A stretch of 64,000 bases of DNA from Sediminispirochaeta smaragdinae DSM 11293 (GTDB taxonomy: Bacteria; Spirochaetota; Spirochaetia; DSM-16054; Sediminispirochaetaceae). This document shows, piece after piece, positions 62,866 to 64,000 of the stretch. The notes below the pieces were generated by a model. It searched no databases. It was not told the origin of the DNA and saw only the letters and a program-made list of their open reading frames with translations. The stretch is from the NCBI RefSeq assembly GCF_000143985.1, contig NC_014364.1, positions 3,844,001 through 3,908,000 of the forward strand, in the 5' to 3' direction. The position numbers and the translations under genes were made by a program. Within the stretch, counting starts at the first letter, position 1. Each line of letters begins with the position of its first letter.

Positions 62866-63516
62866 TTATACAAAGCTCTTTATGTGCGAAAGGTCGTCAC
62901 GGTAGGCATCACAGGCCTCCTGAACAAGCGGCTGCTGAATAAAAGCACGGATATCGTTCGGAAATATAAAACCGGATTTTACACCATGAGCAGCATAAAA
63001 ACTTAGGTCTGTGACATTATACAGGCCGGTACAAATTTCAACATCGAGATCCTGGGCATCAATGATCTGCTGCATTCGCAGTACTTCTTCGATCTTCGAG
63101 GAGACTCCTGCCTGCTGGATCATTCGACTGTAGGGTGCAATAGCTATTGCTCCGGCCGCTACGGCAAGAAGCATAAGAGGAGCCGTGGGCACAATCGTAG
63201 CCATGGCAATCGATCCCTGTTCTGTCAATGCACGAATAACGCGTAAACCGGCCGGTGTTGCAGGTACTTTGATGCGCATTTTGTTTGGATCTATGGATAC
63301 CATCCTATCAGCCTCTCCCATCATCGCGTCAAAAGTCCCGTCGCCTATCTGATAATAGAGAGAATCGGCTTTACTGCAAAGAGCCTTAAAGAGCTTTACC
63401 GGATTCATCTCTTCTTTTGCCACAATAGTGGGGTTTGTGATGATACCCTCAAAAACACCTAGGGATAACAGCTCTTCAGCTTCCGTCGTATTTGCCGTTG
63501 CCAACCAAAATTTCAT
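62866..63516 (-). CDS. Transaldolase/fructose-6-phosphate aldolase family
   Basis: 216 residues, the short form. EGIITNPTIVAKE at about 23-35 and the Schiff-base lysine in MRIKVPATPAGLRVI are diagnostic. The C-terminal half differs from typical FSA/TalC sequences (TAPLMLLAVAAGAIAIAPYSRMI), so the substrate may differ. It is 20 nt after the SIS gene, in one operon with it. Confidence 0.85.
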   Translation of the reverse strand: MKFWLATANTTEAEELLSLGVFEGIITNPTIVAKEEMNPVKLFKALCSKADSLYYQIGDGTFDAMMGEADRMVSIDPNKMRIKVPATPAGLRVIRALTEQGSIAMATIVPTAPLMLLAVAAGAIAIAPYSRMIQQAGVSSKIEEVLRMQQIIDAQDLDVEICTGLYNVTDLSFYAAHGVKSGFIFPNDIRAFIQQPLVQEACDAYRDDLSHIKSFV

Positions 63517-63536
63517 AATCTTCTCCTCACAGTTCG

Positions 63537-64000
63537 CTAGAATTTTGCCCTGAAAGTTTTATACGCATCAAAAATAGACTTCTCTCGTTCCAAAACTTCA
63601 TCAACATGCTGAGATACATTATGGCTTGGATACACCATTACGGGTACATCCCGCTTTTTCAGCAAAGCAGCTGTCTCCGACACAATTGTATTCATAACGA
63701 TCATGGACATAACGGTCGAGGCCCCTCCGGATTTCTCACCATCGCCAATATCCACAATTGCGTCATGTGCCGGGACACAGGTATCGATGACATACGAAGC
63801 GACCTCATCCAGGCGCTTGCCCGAGGGGGCTTTCGAACTCTGAGATTTTGCATGCGCAAGGGACACCACCGCAATTGTTTGCATACCAAGCGAGTGGGCC
63901 ATCTCTGCCATCTCGACAGGAAGTGCATTAATTCCGGAATGCGAAAAAACAATTAATGTATCATCAGAAGAAAAACGGTAATTCTCAAAAATAACCTCGG
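63537..64000 (-). CDS. SIS-domain sugar-phosphate isomerase (UPF0309-like), C-terminal part
   Basis: The gene enters from the right edge; about 154 C-terminal residues are in the window. VIFENYRFSSDDTLIVFSHS, GINALPVEMAEMAHSLGM, AHAKSQSSKAPSGKRLDEVA and GASTVMSMIVMNTIVSETA match the UPF0309 family of SIS phosphosugar-binding proteins. The visible frame is open to the window edge, so the start lies outside. Probably isomerises a ketose- or amino-sugar-phosphate upstream of the aldolases. Confidence 0.8.
   Translation of the reverse strand, partial: EVIFENYRFSSDDTLIVFSHSGINALPVEMAEMAHSLGMQTIAVVSLAHAKSQSSKAPSGKRLDEVASYVIDTCVPAHDAIVDIGDGEKSGGASTVMSMIVMNTIVSETAALLKKRDVPVMVYPSHNVSQHVDEVLEREKSIFDAYKTFRAKF

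Noticed and set aside
1-64000. tRNA, rRNA, CRISPR or phage genes
   Set aside because: None seen by eye on either strand. No repeat-spacer pattern and no phage structural or integrase genes were recognised; a tRNA missed by eye cannot be excluded.

Overview
The window looks like chromosomal DNA of a free-living, saccharolytic spirochaete of the Spirochaeta/Sediminispirochaeta type. This is inferred from the many sugar ABC transporters, the binding proteins whose signal peptides end in AGG(Q/K)xEG-like sequences without a lipobox cysteine, and the mix of regulators. It was read by eye, with no database search. No rRNA, tRNA, CRISPR array, transposase or integrase was recognised.

Layout. 1-4.7 kb: 5' end of an RNHCP protein, rsgA, a long lnt, a HAD phosphatase and a cupin. 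4.7-14 kb: a complete Lsr-type autoinducer-2 (AI-2) uptake and processing locus (lsrF-A-C-D-B-K plus cupin and HAD) on the minus strand, with divergent lsrR and an AEC-family carrier. 14-17 kb: an SDR dehydrogenase and an Entner-Doudoroff pair (KDG kinase, KDPG aldolase). 17-22 kb: two tandem SAM hydrolases (DUF62) in one operon with a complete ECF transporter. 22-24.5 kb: an ABC-2 exporter with a MarR regulator. 24.5-34.6 kb: a divergent sugar or sugar-acid regulon (6-phosphogluconate dehydrogenase, LarA-family epimerase, MalEFG-type transporter; RpiR regulator, PfkB kinase, two dehydrogenases). 34.6-40.2 kb: two fumarate-reductase-like flavoproteins, one a lipoprotein with an FMN-binding domain, around a CitA/DcuS-type two-component system. 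40.2-42 kb: an XRE-ImmA/IrrE regulator followed by a broken MazF/PemK toxin gene. 42-46.2 kb: a FecBCD-type transporter with a MoeA-like gene inside its operon, probably for molybdate or tungstate.

46.1-54.1 kb is a probable 8-kb genomic island bounded by perfect 45-bp direct repeats, one of them in the 3' end of the transporter ATPase gene. It carries an RbsBAC-type transporter, a GH32-like glycosidase and a 675-residue LacI protein with two sensor domains. 54.1-64 kb: a minus-strand pentose or sugar locus (XylFGH-like transporter, AGE epimerase, DeoC, transaldolase, SIS isomerase, a C_GCAxxG_C_C protein) with a GntR/LacI-type regulator and a second GntR gene interrupted by an in-frame amber codon.

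The strongest new signals are: a 143-bp MITE-like family (two full copies and one 58-bp derivative) flanked by the tetranucleotide GTAG; the 45-bp-repeat island; the double-sensor LacI and its likely operators; the SAM hydrolase-ECF operon with a predicted leaderless mRNA; and the MoeA-like protein with eroded active-site motifs in a metal-oxyanion transporter operon.
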